A stretch of DNA of 8,244 nucleotides from Treponema sp. Lineage in GTDB: Bacteria; Spirochaetota; Spirochaetia; Treponematales; Breznakiellaceae. A program made the position numbers and the translations under genes. The notes below the pieces were generated by a model that was not told the DNA's origin, did not search any database, and worked only from the letters and a program-made list of their open reading frames with translations. Of this stretch, positions 1 to 5,349 are shown piece by piece (positions within the stretch are counted from its first letter, which is position 1; every line of letters begins with the position of its first letter). The stretch lies in NCBI GenBank assembly GCA_031255875.1, contig JAIRRR010000237.1, forward strand, positions 1-8,244, written 5' to 3'.

Positions 1-1010
1 CCGGGATCAACCGAAAGCGCCCGCAGGACAAGCCTGAGCTCCTCCTCCGGCGTTTCTGCGGCGGCGGCCAGGTTGTAGAAGCTGCGGATCAGGAGCTCGG
101 GCGGGGTTACGAGAAAGCCGTTTTCATCCGGGGATGTAAGGACGATCCACAGGCTTTTGGCGTGTTCCTTTTCCCCGGCCAGGGCCAGGGCGTCCGCAGC
201 CCGGCCCATGTCCCGCTCGCCGCCGAGCCGCGCGTAGATTTCCGCAGCCTGCCTTAAATCGCCGAAGTCGTAGTGGTATTCAGCGGCAAAATTCAGGGCT
301 TTTCCGGAAGCGCCGCCCGGCCCGGATTCCGGCCCGGCGAGGGACGGGATCAGCTGCCCCGCGCCCCGGACATCGCCCGCCAATGCGCGGACAATCGCCG
401 CGTTGATAATGAACCCGGCCCTGTCCCGCGCCAGGCCGCCTTCCGCTGCGGAGAGGAAGTATTCCCCGCTCCGTTCCAGGGCGGCGGCCTTTTCCGGCGT
501 CCCAAGCCTGCCGGCAAGGCAGGCCGCGCCGAGCGCCAGCGGGAGCAGGGCTTTTTCGGTAATGCCCAGGGCGTACCCAAGCGCTTTTTCAGGGGACCCG
601 GAACGGACGGCAGCTTCGGACGCCGCCGCGAGGATCGCCTCGTCGCCGGGGAACTTGTCCGCCGCCCGTTCCGCTGCCGCGAGGCATTGCTCCCAGCCCC
701 CGGGAGCGCCGTCAAGGGCCAGCGCGCGGCGGCGCTTCAGCACGGAAAGGTGGGAGCCGGTCCCCAGGGCGTCCTTCTCCAGGGCGTCAAGGCGGCGGGC
801 CAGGTCGGCAAAGGGGATATGCCCGGCGGCGAAATCATCGTAATCCCGTAACTTTTGATGGAAAGTCTCCCCGGCAGCCGGCCCTGCGCCGCGCTGCGGG
901 AAAAAGGATCTGCCCGAACGGACAAACACGTAAACCATCAGCCCGGCGGACAGCAGGGCCAGCGCGGCGCCGGTCATGCAGACACGCGAGAGCAGGCGCC
1001 GGCGTGTCAT
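1..1010 (-). CDS. Membrane-anchored helical-repeat (TPR-like) protein, 3' end outside the window
   Basis: The ATG at 1010 opens a frame with no stop through the left edge: 336 complete codons, C-terminus missing. The N-terminus is MTRRRLLSRVCM followed by a hydrophobic stretch (about residues 12-30), so this is a signal anchor with short positive cytoplasmic tail and the rest outside the membrane; there is no good lipobox around Cys11. From about residue 50 on the protein is Ala/Leu/Glu-rich and helical, with TPR-like segments near 118-150 and 238-290 (for example FAAEYHYDFGDLRQAAEIYA). The start overlaps the nusB stop as ATGA, so translation is probably coupled to nusB; no strong Shine-Dalgarno is visible. 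Function unknown; protein-protein scaffolding in the periplasm is an inference from the repeats. An alternative start is Met12, which would cut off the positive tail. The gene is sure, the function is not. Confidence 0.8.
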   Translation of the reverse strand, partial: MTRRRLLSRVCMTGAALALLSAGLMVYVFVRSGRSFFPQRGAGPAAGETFHQKLRDYDDFAAGHIPFADLARRLDALEKDALGTGSHLSVLKRRRALALDGAPGGWEQCLAAAERAADKFPGDEAILAAASEAAVRSGSPEKALGYALGITEKALLPLALGAACLAGRLGTPEKAAALERSGEYFLSAAEGGLARDRAGFIINAAIVRALAGDVRGAGQLIPSLAGPESGPGGASGKALNFAAEYHYDFGDLRQAAEIYARLGGERDMGRAADALALAGEKEHAKSLWIVLTSPDENGFLVTPPELLIRSFYNLAAAAETPEEELRLVLRALSVDP

Positions 1011-1537
1011 TCGGGCGGCCGGAGCCGGACCGCAGGGCCTTCGGGCGTACCCGCCGGGCCCAGGATATTTGCCGGGATCTGCGCGTCCGGCGGGGCGCAG
1101 GCGTCCTCCAGAGTCCGGCGTATGCTGTCAAGGACGCCGTTGACAAAACGGAAGGATTCCCCGGTACCGAATTCCTTGGAAATGCCTATGGCCTCGTCAA
1201 TAACGATGGAAGGGGGAATATCGGCCTGGAACATCAAGGTATAGGTGCTCATGCGGAGCAACGCCAGGTCCACGCGGTTCAGCCGGGAAAAGTCCCAGTT
1301 TTTAAGGTGGGCGCGTATCATCTTGTCCACGGCGTCAATGTTCTGGATAGTGCCGGTCACCAGGAGGCGGGAAAACGCAGCGGTTGCCTCGCCCAGGTTT
1401 TCCTGCTTGTCGGTTTCCAGCCAGGAAAAACTGAGCAGTTCCTCGGGGACCGGGGCCGCCCTTTCCTTCCTGCCCAGGGCTTCCCAGGAATAGAGGGCCT
1501 GGAAGGCCAGGATACGGCCCTTTCTCCGGGATGACAT
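1007..1537 (-). CDS. nusB: Transcription antitermination factor NusB
   Basis: NusB binds boxA RNA together with ribosomal protein S10 and supports antitermination of rRNA operons in the cytoplasm. The 176-aa product shows the whole family pattern: an N-terminal RRKGRILAFQALYSWE helix with the basic RNA-contacting residues, the segment FSRLLVTGTIQNIDAVDKMI (56-75), HLKNWDFSRLNRVDLALLRM (77-96), then IPPSIVIDEAIGISKEFG (107-124) and FVNGVLDSI (131-139). Typical NusB proteins are about 130-160 aa; this one carries some 30 extra residues after about 145, rich in Pro and Ala and unlike the fold. The ATG lies 2 nt after the stop of the upstream chaperone gene and has no clear Shine-Dalgarno, so it is probably translated by coupling. 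It overlaps the next gene by 4 nt (ATGA). Identification is firm. Confidence 0.96.
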   Translation of the reverse strand: MSSRRKGRILAFQALYSWEALGRKERAAPVPEELLSFSWLETDKQENLGEATAAFSRLLVTGTIQNIDAVDKMIRAHLKNWDFSRLNRVDLALLRMSTYTLMFQADIPPSIVIDEAIGISKEFGTGESFRFVNGVLDSIRRTLEDACAPPDAQIPANILGPAGTPEGPAVRLRPPE

Positions 1538-1539
1538 GG

Positions 1540-2580
1540 TTACCAGTTAAGGTTGGCTTCAAAAACCTGGAAAGGATTGCCCGTGCGCAGCTCGGTCACC
1601 AGTTCCTGCTGGGCCCTGGCCAGAACCTCCTGCTGGCGCTGCTGGGAAAGAAAATCCTCGATGTACTTTTTGACGGTTGTCCTAGTACCCGGCTGGGCCA
1701 TATCGTCCAGGCCCAGGGGCTTCATTTCAAGGGTTTCGGTTATTTTAAGGATATTGTAACCCTGGGGGCTCTCCACAAGCGGGGACACCTCCCCCTGCTT
1801 CAGGCTGAACGCCGTCCTCAGGAGATCCTGACCCACGCGCTGCTGGGCCTGATCGTTCCTGGGCAGATACCCGGCGTCCCCGCCCTGGTAGCCCGAACCC
1901 GGGGCCTGGGCCTTGAGTACTGCCTCGTCAAATTTGGAAGCGCTGGAACCGATCTCCCGGACCAATTGGTCCGCCAGGGTTCTCGCCCTGGCCCGGTCCT
2001 GCCCGTAAGGCACCAGGATCATGGAAAGCCGTACCGTGTCGGGCCGGACAAACTGGGTTTTGTTGTTGTTGTAGAAATCGAGAACTTCCGCCTCGGTGGG
2101 CGCCCTTACGCTTTGCAGGATATCCTGCTTCTTGGACACCAGGTAGCGCTGGATAACGCCCTGCCGGCGTATCTGATCCCGGAGCGCGTTCAGCTCAAGC
2201 CCGGTCTCGTCCGCTATCGCCTTGGCGAATTCCGCGTCCGTAGGGGCGCGCCCCAGGGACTGCCTCAGCTGGTCCCTGAGCTGCTGAATCTGCTGGTTTA
2301 CCTCGTTATCCGTTACGGTAATCCGGTCCCTTTCCGCAGCCTGGATGGCCAGGCGCTCGTTGATCATCACGTCCAGGATCTGCCGCCGTTCCGTAGGCCC
2401 GAATTTCCGGCGGGCCTGCGTTTCCATACGCTCGACCTCGGTCCGCAGCTGCTTGACCGTGATGGGCTCGGTCCTGGTCAGGCGGACAATGGCCGCCGGC
2501 TGAAGATCCGTCTGCGCCGGAATGGAGGCCGCGAGGACAAGCCCGAATAAAACAAAGGGCAAAAAGCGTTTCATATTCAT
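1540..2580 (-). CDS. Exported SurA/PrsA-type chaperone with a degenerate parvulin (PPIC) domain
   Basis: A 346-aa protein, first of an operon with nusB. Residues 1-23 are a signal peptide (MNMKRF, hydrophobic core 7-20, likely cut near SIPA-Q), so it works in the periplasm or outer envelope. Residues 25-175 form a helical, charged SurA_N-like chaperone region (RRQILDVMINERLAIQAA at 65-82). Residues about 182-283 are a parvulin rotamase domain (GGDAGYLPR at 233-241, LKQGEVSPLVESPQGYNIL at 260-278), followed by a helical tail. Both histidines usual in active parvulins are replaced: the HILV position reads SMILV (Met187) and the GYHII position reads GYNIL (Asn276), so it may be chaperone only. 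I chose the ATG at 2580 because AGGGGA lies 5 nt upstream and it gives a clean signal peptide; 2574 is an equal alternative. An upstream ATG at 2661 lies before the predicted promoter and was discarded. Confidence 0.9.
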   Translation of the reverse strand: MNMKRFLPFVLFGLVLAASIPAQTDLQPAAIVRLTRTEPITVKQLRTEVERMETQARRKFGPTERRQILDVMINERLAIQAAERDRITVTDNEVNQQIQQLRDQLRQSLGRAPTDAEFAKAIADETGLELNALRDQIRRQGVIQRYLVSKKQDILQSVRAPTEAEVLDFYNNNKTQFVRPDTVRLSMILVPYGQDRARARTLADQLVREIGSSASKFDEAVLKAQAPGSGYQGGDAGYLPRNDQAQQRVGQDLLRTAFSLKQGEVSPLVESPQGYNILKITETLEMKPLGLDDMAQPGTRTTVKKYIEDFLSQQRQQEVLARAQQELVTELRTGNPFQVFEANLNW

Positions 2581-2598
2581 TCTATCCCCTACTCTGTA

Positions 2599-2626
2599 AT
2601 TGTACGATATTCCGGCCTCTTGCAAA
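2599..2626 (-). promoter_or_regulatory. Sigma70-type promoter of the chaperone-nusB operon
   Basis: The minus strand reads TTTGCA (2626-2621), a 16-bp spacer, then TACAAT (2604-2599; five of six consensus bases). The predicted start near 2592 gives a leader of about 12 nt that contains the AGGGGA ribosome binding site. It lies after the weak alaS terminator, so the operon probably has its own transcript as well as some read-through. Confidence 0.6.
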
Positions 2627-2670
2627 ATCCGGTATCCTGTAAAAAGCTGAACAGTGGCCAAATGCCTTAA

Positions 2671-2692
2671 TTAAAACCGCCGAAAGGGCGAT
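2671..2692 (-). terminator. Weak intrinsic terminator after alaS
   Basis: Fourteen bases after the alaS stop the minus strand folds as ATCGCC-CTTTC-GGCGGT (six pairs with one G-U) followed by a run of four T, then AATT. The stem is short, so termination is probably partial and some alaS transcripts may continue into the chaperone-nusB operon. Confidence 0.5.
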
Positions 2693-2705
2693 TCAGTTAC
2701 GCGGC

Positions 2706-4493
2706 TTATTCCAGAACGGCCCGTATCCGGCGCACCCCGGCGGAAGAACTCTGCTCCTTCTGTATCCTGAAAGTCCCCATGCCCCCCGTGCGCTCCACGT
2801 GGGGGCCGCCGCACACTTCCCGGGAAAAGTCCCCGATGCTGTAGACCTTTACCTGGGACTCGTACTTCTCGCCGAACAGGGCGGTGGCCCCGCCGGCCCT
2901 GGCCTGGTCCAGATCCATCACTTCCACGGACACCGGCAGATCCCGCCTTATCTGTTCGTTTACGATGGCTTCCACCTCCCGCAGCTCCCCGTCCGTCATG
3001 GGTGCGCCGTGGGAAAAATCGAAGCGCATGCGCTCTGCGGTGATGTTGGAGCCCTTCTGGGCGACGTGATCCCCCAGGACGATTTTAAGGGCCCTGTGGA
3101 GCAGATGGGTGGCGGTGTGGTACCTGGTGGCCATTTCGCCCTGATCCCCCAGGCCGCCCTTGAAGGTCCCGGCGCTCTGGGTCCGGGAAAGCTCCTGGTG
3201 CTTCTTAAAAGCCTCGTCGAATTCCTCCCGGTTTACCGCCATCCCGTTTTCCCCGGCAAGCTCCTCGGTAAGCTCGATGGGAAAACCGTAGGTATCGTAC
3301 AGTTTGAAGGCCAGGCGCCCGGACATGATCTTCCGGGGGTCCTTAAGGAGGTTCGGGAGCAGCTTTTCAAACTCCTTCTCGCCTTTTTGAAGCGTTTCGA
3401 GGAATTTGTCCTCTTCCTTTGTCAGCTCCTCCATGATAAAGGCGCGGTTCGCTTCAAGCTCCGGGTACGGCCCGCCGAATTCGTCCACCACTATCGCCGC
3501 GATGGGCGGCAGTACCTGCCCCTGGATGCCAAGCTTGCGGCCGTGCCGCAGCGCCCGCCTGATAAGTCGGCGCAGCACGTACCCCGCCCCCACGTTGGAA
3601 GGAGTCACCGCCTTCGGATCGCCAAGGATAAAGGCGGCGGAACGCGCGTGATCGCAGATAATACGCGCCGAGCGGTCCTTCCCGGCATCGGAACCGTAGC
3701 TGTAGGCGGCGGCCCTTTCCACCGCCCCCCGTATCCCGGCGAAAATCCCCGTATCGTAGACCGATGCCAGGCCGTTCAGGATGGTCACGGTCCGCTCTAT
3801 CCCCATCCCGGTATCGACACATTTGCGGGCGAGCGGCTCGTATTTCCCCTCCGCAGTCTTGTTGTACTGCATGAAGACATCGTTCCAGATTTCAAGCCAC
3901 TTCCCGCAGGAACAGCCCGGGCCGCAGTCCGGGCCGCAGGGTTCTTTTCCGAAATCGTAGAACATCTCCGTATCCGGGCCGCAGGGCCCGGTGCTGCCCG
4001 CCGGCCCCCACCAGTTGTCTTCCTTGGGCCGGAAACTGATCCGCTCCGGGGGGAAGCCCAGGCTTCTCCAGATTTCCGCAGATTCATCGTCCCTTGGCGC
4101 GTTCTCGTCACCCGCGAAAACCGTTACGCCGATCCTTTCCGCCGGAATCCCCAGCCACCTGTCCGAGGTAAGGAATTCAAAGCTCATCCTGATGGCCCCT
4201 TCCTTGAAATAATCCCCCAGGGACCAGTTCCCCAGCATTTCAAAAAAGGTCAGGTGGCTGTAATCCCCCACCGATTCGATATCCCCGGTGCGTATGCACT
4301 TCTGGTAATCCACGAGCCGTTTCCCGGCAGGATGGTCCTGCCCCAGGAGGTCGGGTACCAGGGGGTGCATGCCCGCAGTGGTAAAGAGCACGGTGGGGTC
4401 GGTTTCCGGGATCAGGGATCTGCCCTGAATCTGGACATGATCCCTGAGTTTGAAGAATTCCACAAATTTTGAACGGAGTTCGTCGGCTGTCAT
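2706..4493 (-). CDS. alaS: Alanyl-tRNA synthetase, short form without C-Ala domain
   Basis: Charges tRNA-Ala with alanine and clears mischarged Ser/Gly-tRNA-Ala in the cytoplasm. In the 595-aa product the class II catalytic core is at 1-240 (SLIPETDPTVLFTTAGM at 26-42, RTGDIESVGDYSHLTFFEMLGN at 68-89 as two abutting motifs, GMGIERT at 229-235), followed by the helical tRNA-recognition part (about 250-450; APxx-type RRLIRRALRHGRKLG at 308-322). A Cys-rich insert (CGPDCGPGCSC, 186-196) sits in the core. The editing domain has the zinc ligands H459, H463 (HTATH) and C561/H565 (CGGPH). The protein ends at residue 595, directly after GVRRIRAVLE, so the coiled coil and C-Ala (DHHA1) domain of usual 850-900-aa AlaRS are absent. 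I recall equally short AlaRS in other treponemes, so this is probably natural. The start fits the family N-terminus, has no spaced Shine-Dalgarno (AGG is 12 nt away), and lies where its promoter would start the RNA. Confidence 0.97.
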   Translation of the reverse strand: MTADELRSKFVEFFKLRDHVQIQGRSLIPETDPTVLFTTAGMHPLVPDLLGQDHPAGKRLVDYQKCIRTGDIESVGDYSHLTFFEMLGNWSLGDYFKEGAIRMSFEFLTSDRWLGIPAERIGVTVFAGDENAPRDDESAEIWRSLGFPPERISFRPKEDNWWGPAGSTGPCGPDTEMFYDFGKEPCGPDCGPGCSCGKWLEIWNDVFMQYNKTAEGKYEPLARKCVDTGMGIERTVTILNGLASVYDTGIFAGIRGAVERAAAYSYGSDAGKDRSARIICDHARSAAFILGDPKAVTPSNVGAGYVLRRLIRRALRHGRKLGIQGQVLPPIAAIVVDEFGGPYPELEANRAFIMEELTKEEDKFLETLQKGEKEFEKLLPNLLKDPRKIMSGRLAFKLYDTYGFPIELTEELAGENGMAVNREEFDEAFKKHQELSRTQSAGTFKGGLGDQGEMATRYHTATHLLHRALKIVLGDHVAQKGSNITAERMRFDFSHGAPMTDGELREVEAIVNEQIRRDLPVSVEVMDLDQARAGGATALFGEKYESQVKVYSIGDFSREVCGGPHVERTGGMGTFRIQKEQSSSAGVRRIRAVLE

Positions 4494-4499
4494 GAGAAT

Positions 4500-4528
4500 A
4501 ATGTACCTAAGCTCAGTGTCCCGGTCAA
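4500..4528 (-). promoter_or_regulatory. alaS: Sigma70-type promoter of alaS, start site on the ATG
   Basis: The minus strand shows TTGACC (4528-4523; five of six consensus), a spacer of exactly 17 bp, and TACATT (4505-4500; four of six). Six bases follow, and the seventh is the A of the alaS ATG at 4493, which is the expected start site. The resulting mRNA would be leaderless, in line with the missing Shine-Dalgarno. Confidence 0.55.
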
Positions 4529-4530
4529 GC

Positions 4531-4559
4531 GTTAAACGGGCTTCCGGGGGCCGCCCGGA
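4531..4559 (-). terminator. Possible weak terminator after the RRM gene
   Basis: Behind the RRM stop the minus strand can form TCCGGG-CGGCC-CCCGGA, or the alternative CGGGC/GCCCG stem that ends in TTTAA. The stem is GC-rich but the T run is only three long, so it could be a pause or partial terminator rather than a full stop. The alaS promoter follows at once. Confidence 0.35.
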
Positions 4560-4575
4560 CTGTTAGCAATCCGCG

Positions 4576-4866
4576 CTACCAGTTTCCGCCGCCGCCGTTC
4601 CCGTAGCGGTCGCGGCGGGGTTTGTCCATCGCCTCGTTGACGCGGAGCTGGCGGCCGTCAAATTCGCGGCCGTTGACGCCCGCGATGGCGGCAGCGGCTT
4701 CCTCATCGGAGCCCATTTCGATGAATCCGAATCCTTTGGATTCGCCCGTCTCGCGGTTAAAGATGATCTTGGCCGAAGCTACACTGCCGAATTCAGAAAA
4801 CAGATTCCTCAGTCCGTCTTCGGTGGTGTTGTAGGAGAGGTTGCCGACATACAATTTCTTAGCCAT
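4576..4866 (-). CDS. Small single-RRM RNA-binding protein with Gly-rich tail
   Basis: A 96-aa protein made of one RNA recognition motif. RNP2 is LYVGNL (5-10), RNP1 is KGFGFIEM (44-51), with the usual helix EDGLRNLFSEFG (16-27) and the end of the fold at FDGRQLRVNEA (69-79). The tail is short, basic and glycine-rich (RYGNGGGGNW, stop after). This is the layout of the bacterial Rbp family known best from cyanobacteria, which bind single-stranded RNA and are often cold-regulated; the role here is inferred as RNA chaperone or mRNA regulator. The start at 4866 is chosen because AAGGAA lies 8 nt upstream and the RRM begins at once; an upstream in-frame ATG at 4932 would add 22 residues unlike the family. 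It stands alone between a long non-coding leader and alaS. Identification of the fold is firm, the target RNA unknown. Confidence 0.93.
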   Translation of the reverse strand: MAKKLYVGNLSYNTTEDGLRNLFSEFGSVASAKIIFNRETGESKGFGFIEMGSDEEAAAAIAGVNGREFDGRQLRVNEAMDKPRRDRYGNGGGGNW

Positions 4867-4891
4867 TGAGAAAATTCCTTCTCCCGGAATC

Positions 4892-4905
4892 GGGCGGTTA
4901 CGCCC
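4892..4905 (-). promoter_or_regulatory. Hairpin just before the RRM ribosome binding site
   Basis: The minus strand has GGGCG-TAAC-CGCCC, a perfect 5-bp GC stem with four-base loop, 11 nt before the AAGGAA Shine-Dalgarno. Such a stem could affect ribosome access, perhaps with temperature, but this is only inferred. Confidence 0.35.
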
Positions 4906-5001
4906 AAAGCGTCCGGGCCGCCATATATTCACGCCCGTATAAACAGGCGGTACCTGCCCCCCCGCGTGCGAATTCCCGATGGGATTCCCCCCGCAAGAGA
5001 G

Positions 5002-5208
5002 CTAGGATTCAACGATCGATCCCCACGCCGTGGCAGGGCGCGGCATTACCTGCCGCGAAAATACTGTTCTGGATTGAGAATCTAAACGGGCTAAGCAGAA
5101 AGGAAGCGACAAATCTCTAAAAACCGGAAGAAAAACCTGCCTTTGCAGGGCAGGGCTGCCCGGTTCTAAAAAAACCCCACAGGGGTACAAGTACCGTAAA
5201 AAACTCAA
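5002..5208 (-). CDS. Possible leader ORF with TTG start across the tandem terminators
   Basis: A 68-codon frame starts with TTG at 5208, seven bases after an AGGA Shine-Dalgarno-like element (5219-5216) and about 14 nt from the predicted start of the 5258-5229 promoter. It begins (M)SFLRYLYPCG and runs through both hairpin/T-run elements to a TAG at 5002. The product resembles no family that I know and its composition does not look like a folded protein. If it is translated, ribosomes would cover the terminator stems, as in classic attenuation. It may equally be a chance frame; I give it mainly because of the well-placed promoter and AGGA. Confidence 0.18.
   Translation of the reverse strand: MSFLRYLYPCGVFLEPGSPALQRQVFLPVFRDLSLPFCLARLDSQSRTVFSRQVMPRPATAWGSIVES
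5039..5057 (-). repeat. Perfect 7-bp inverted repeat in the RRM leader
   Basis: CGCGGCA and TGCCGCG face each other around a five-base loop. It has no T run on either side, so it is not a terminator. It may be a leader-RNA hairpin or a protein binding site directly beside the weak -10 candidate at 5063-5058. Confidence 0.4.
5058..5086 (-). promoter_or_regulatory. Weak second promoter candidate for the RRM gene
   Basis: TTTAGA (5086-5081), 17-bp spacer and TATTTT (5063-5058), each four of six consensus bases. It lies after both tandem terminators, so it could drive the RRM gene independently, with a leader of about 185 nt. The match is modest and could be chance. Confidence 0.25.
5131..5154 (-). 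terminator. Intrinsic terminator, second of tandem pair
   Basis: The minus strand reads CCTGCC-CTGCAAA-GGCAGG followed by TTTTT (5135-5131): six GC-rich pairs, seven-base loop. It lies 14 nt after the T run of the first terminator. Confidence 0.6.
5168..5186 (-). terminator. Intrinsic terminator, first of tandem pair
   Basis: The minus strand reads ACCCC-TGT-GGGGT with seven consecutive T (5174-5168). The stem is short but GC-strong. The preceding GGTA-CTTG-TACC sequence shares bases with the stem, so the two foldings partly exclude each other, which is what an attenuator would need. Confidence 0.6.
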
Positions 5209-5228
5209 AAAAATATCCTATCCAGGAA

Positions 5229-5258
5229 ACAATACTCTTATTTTCGTTGTTTCGTCAA
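5229..5258 (-). promoter_or_regulatory. Sigma70-type promoter before the tandem terminators
   Basis: TTGACG (5258-5253; five of six), 18-bp AT-rich spacer, TATTGT (5234-5229; four of six). Start expected near 5222. Upstream lie phased A/T tracts that could act as UP element or curved DNA, so the promoter may be strong. It points towards the RRM gene, but two terminators lie in between. Confidence 0.55.
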
Positions 5259-5270
5259 GCCATATTTACG

Positions 5271-5316
5271 AAAAGTTCAAAAAAACTCTTTTTTCGCGAT
5301 TTTTTTGTAGAAAAAA
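5271..5316. promoter_or_regulatory. Phased A/T tracts, likely bent DNA
   Basis: Five tracts of four to seven A or T (5311-5316, 5300-5306, 5289-5294, 5279-5285, 5271-5274) have centres 10.5, 11.5, 9.5 and 9.5 bp apart, close to one helical turn. This pattern is known to bend DNA and lies just upstream of the -35 box at 5258. Confidence 0.5.
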
Positions 5317-5348
5317 GACAAAACCGCACCGGGATTCTCCCATGCCGG
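5311..5348 (-). terminator. Intrinsic terminator of the membrane-protein operon
   Basis: Starting 2 nt after the stop codon the minus strand can pair CCG, CA and GGGA with TCCC, TG and CGG around a GAA loop, with small bulges, followed by TTTTGTCTTTTTT (5323-5311). The stem is imperfect, but position and T-rich tail fit an intrinsic terminator. Confidence 0.55.
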
Positions 5349-5349
5349 A

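Larger units (their letters stand above)
5131..5222 (-). ncRNA. Candidate small RNA or attenuated leader transcript
   Basis: The predicted start at about 5222 and terminators ending near 5168 and 5131 define transcripts of roughly 55 and 92 nt on the minus strand. The RNA would be rich in U (runs of seven and six U near its 5' end) and carry two compact hairpins. It may be a free-standing small RNA or the prematurely ended leader of the RRM gene. There is no match to a known RNA family that I can recognise. Confidence 0.35.
4867..5349 (-). other. Long regulatory intergenic region before the RRM gene
   Basis: This 483-bp stretch holds no convincing protein gene. Its right half (about 5160-5325) is clearly AT-rich against a GC-rich background. 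From right to left it contains the terminator of the membrane-protein unit, five phased A/T tracts, a promoter at 5258-5229, two hairpin-plus-T-run terminators (5186-5168 and 5154-5131), a weaker second promoter candidate (5086-5058), and hairpins at 5057-5039 and 4905-4892 close to the RRM ribosome binding site. The left half is GC-rich again. Confidence 0.7.

Noticed and set aside
1531..2550. 339-codon plus-strand frame
   Set aside because: Shadow of the chaperone gene; no domain, no ribosome binding site of note.
2581..2661. Upstream ATG at 2661 for the chaperone gene
   Set aside because: It lies upstream of the predicted promoter, and the extension would spoil the signal peptide that starts at 2580.
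2799..4472. 557-codon open frame on the plus strand opposite alaS
   Set aside because: It is the antisense shadow of alaS in GC-rich DNA; its product is Pro/Gly/Arg-rich without any domain.
4728..4744. Perfect 7-bp inverted repeat with TTT centre
   Set aside because: It lies inside the RRM codons for RNP1 and has no T run; most likely chance from codon choice.
4867..4932. Upstream in-frame ATG at 4932 for the RRM protein
   Set aside because: The 22 extra residues do not fit the family, while the start at 4866 has AAGGAA at 8 nt.
5002..5030. tRNA T-arm-like sequence (GATTCAACGATC)
   Set aside because: No acceptor, D or anticodon arm can be built around it on either strand.
4866..5120. 84-codon plus-strand frame in the intergenic region
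   Set aside because: No promoter or Shine-Dalgarno on the plus strand and no recognisable product.
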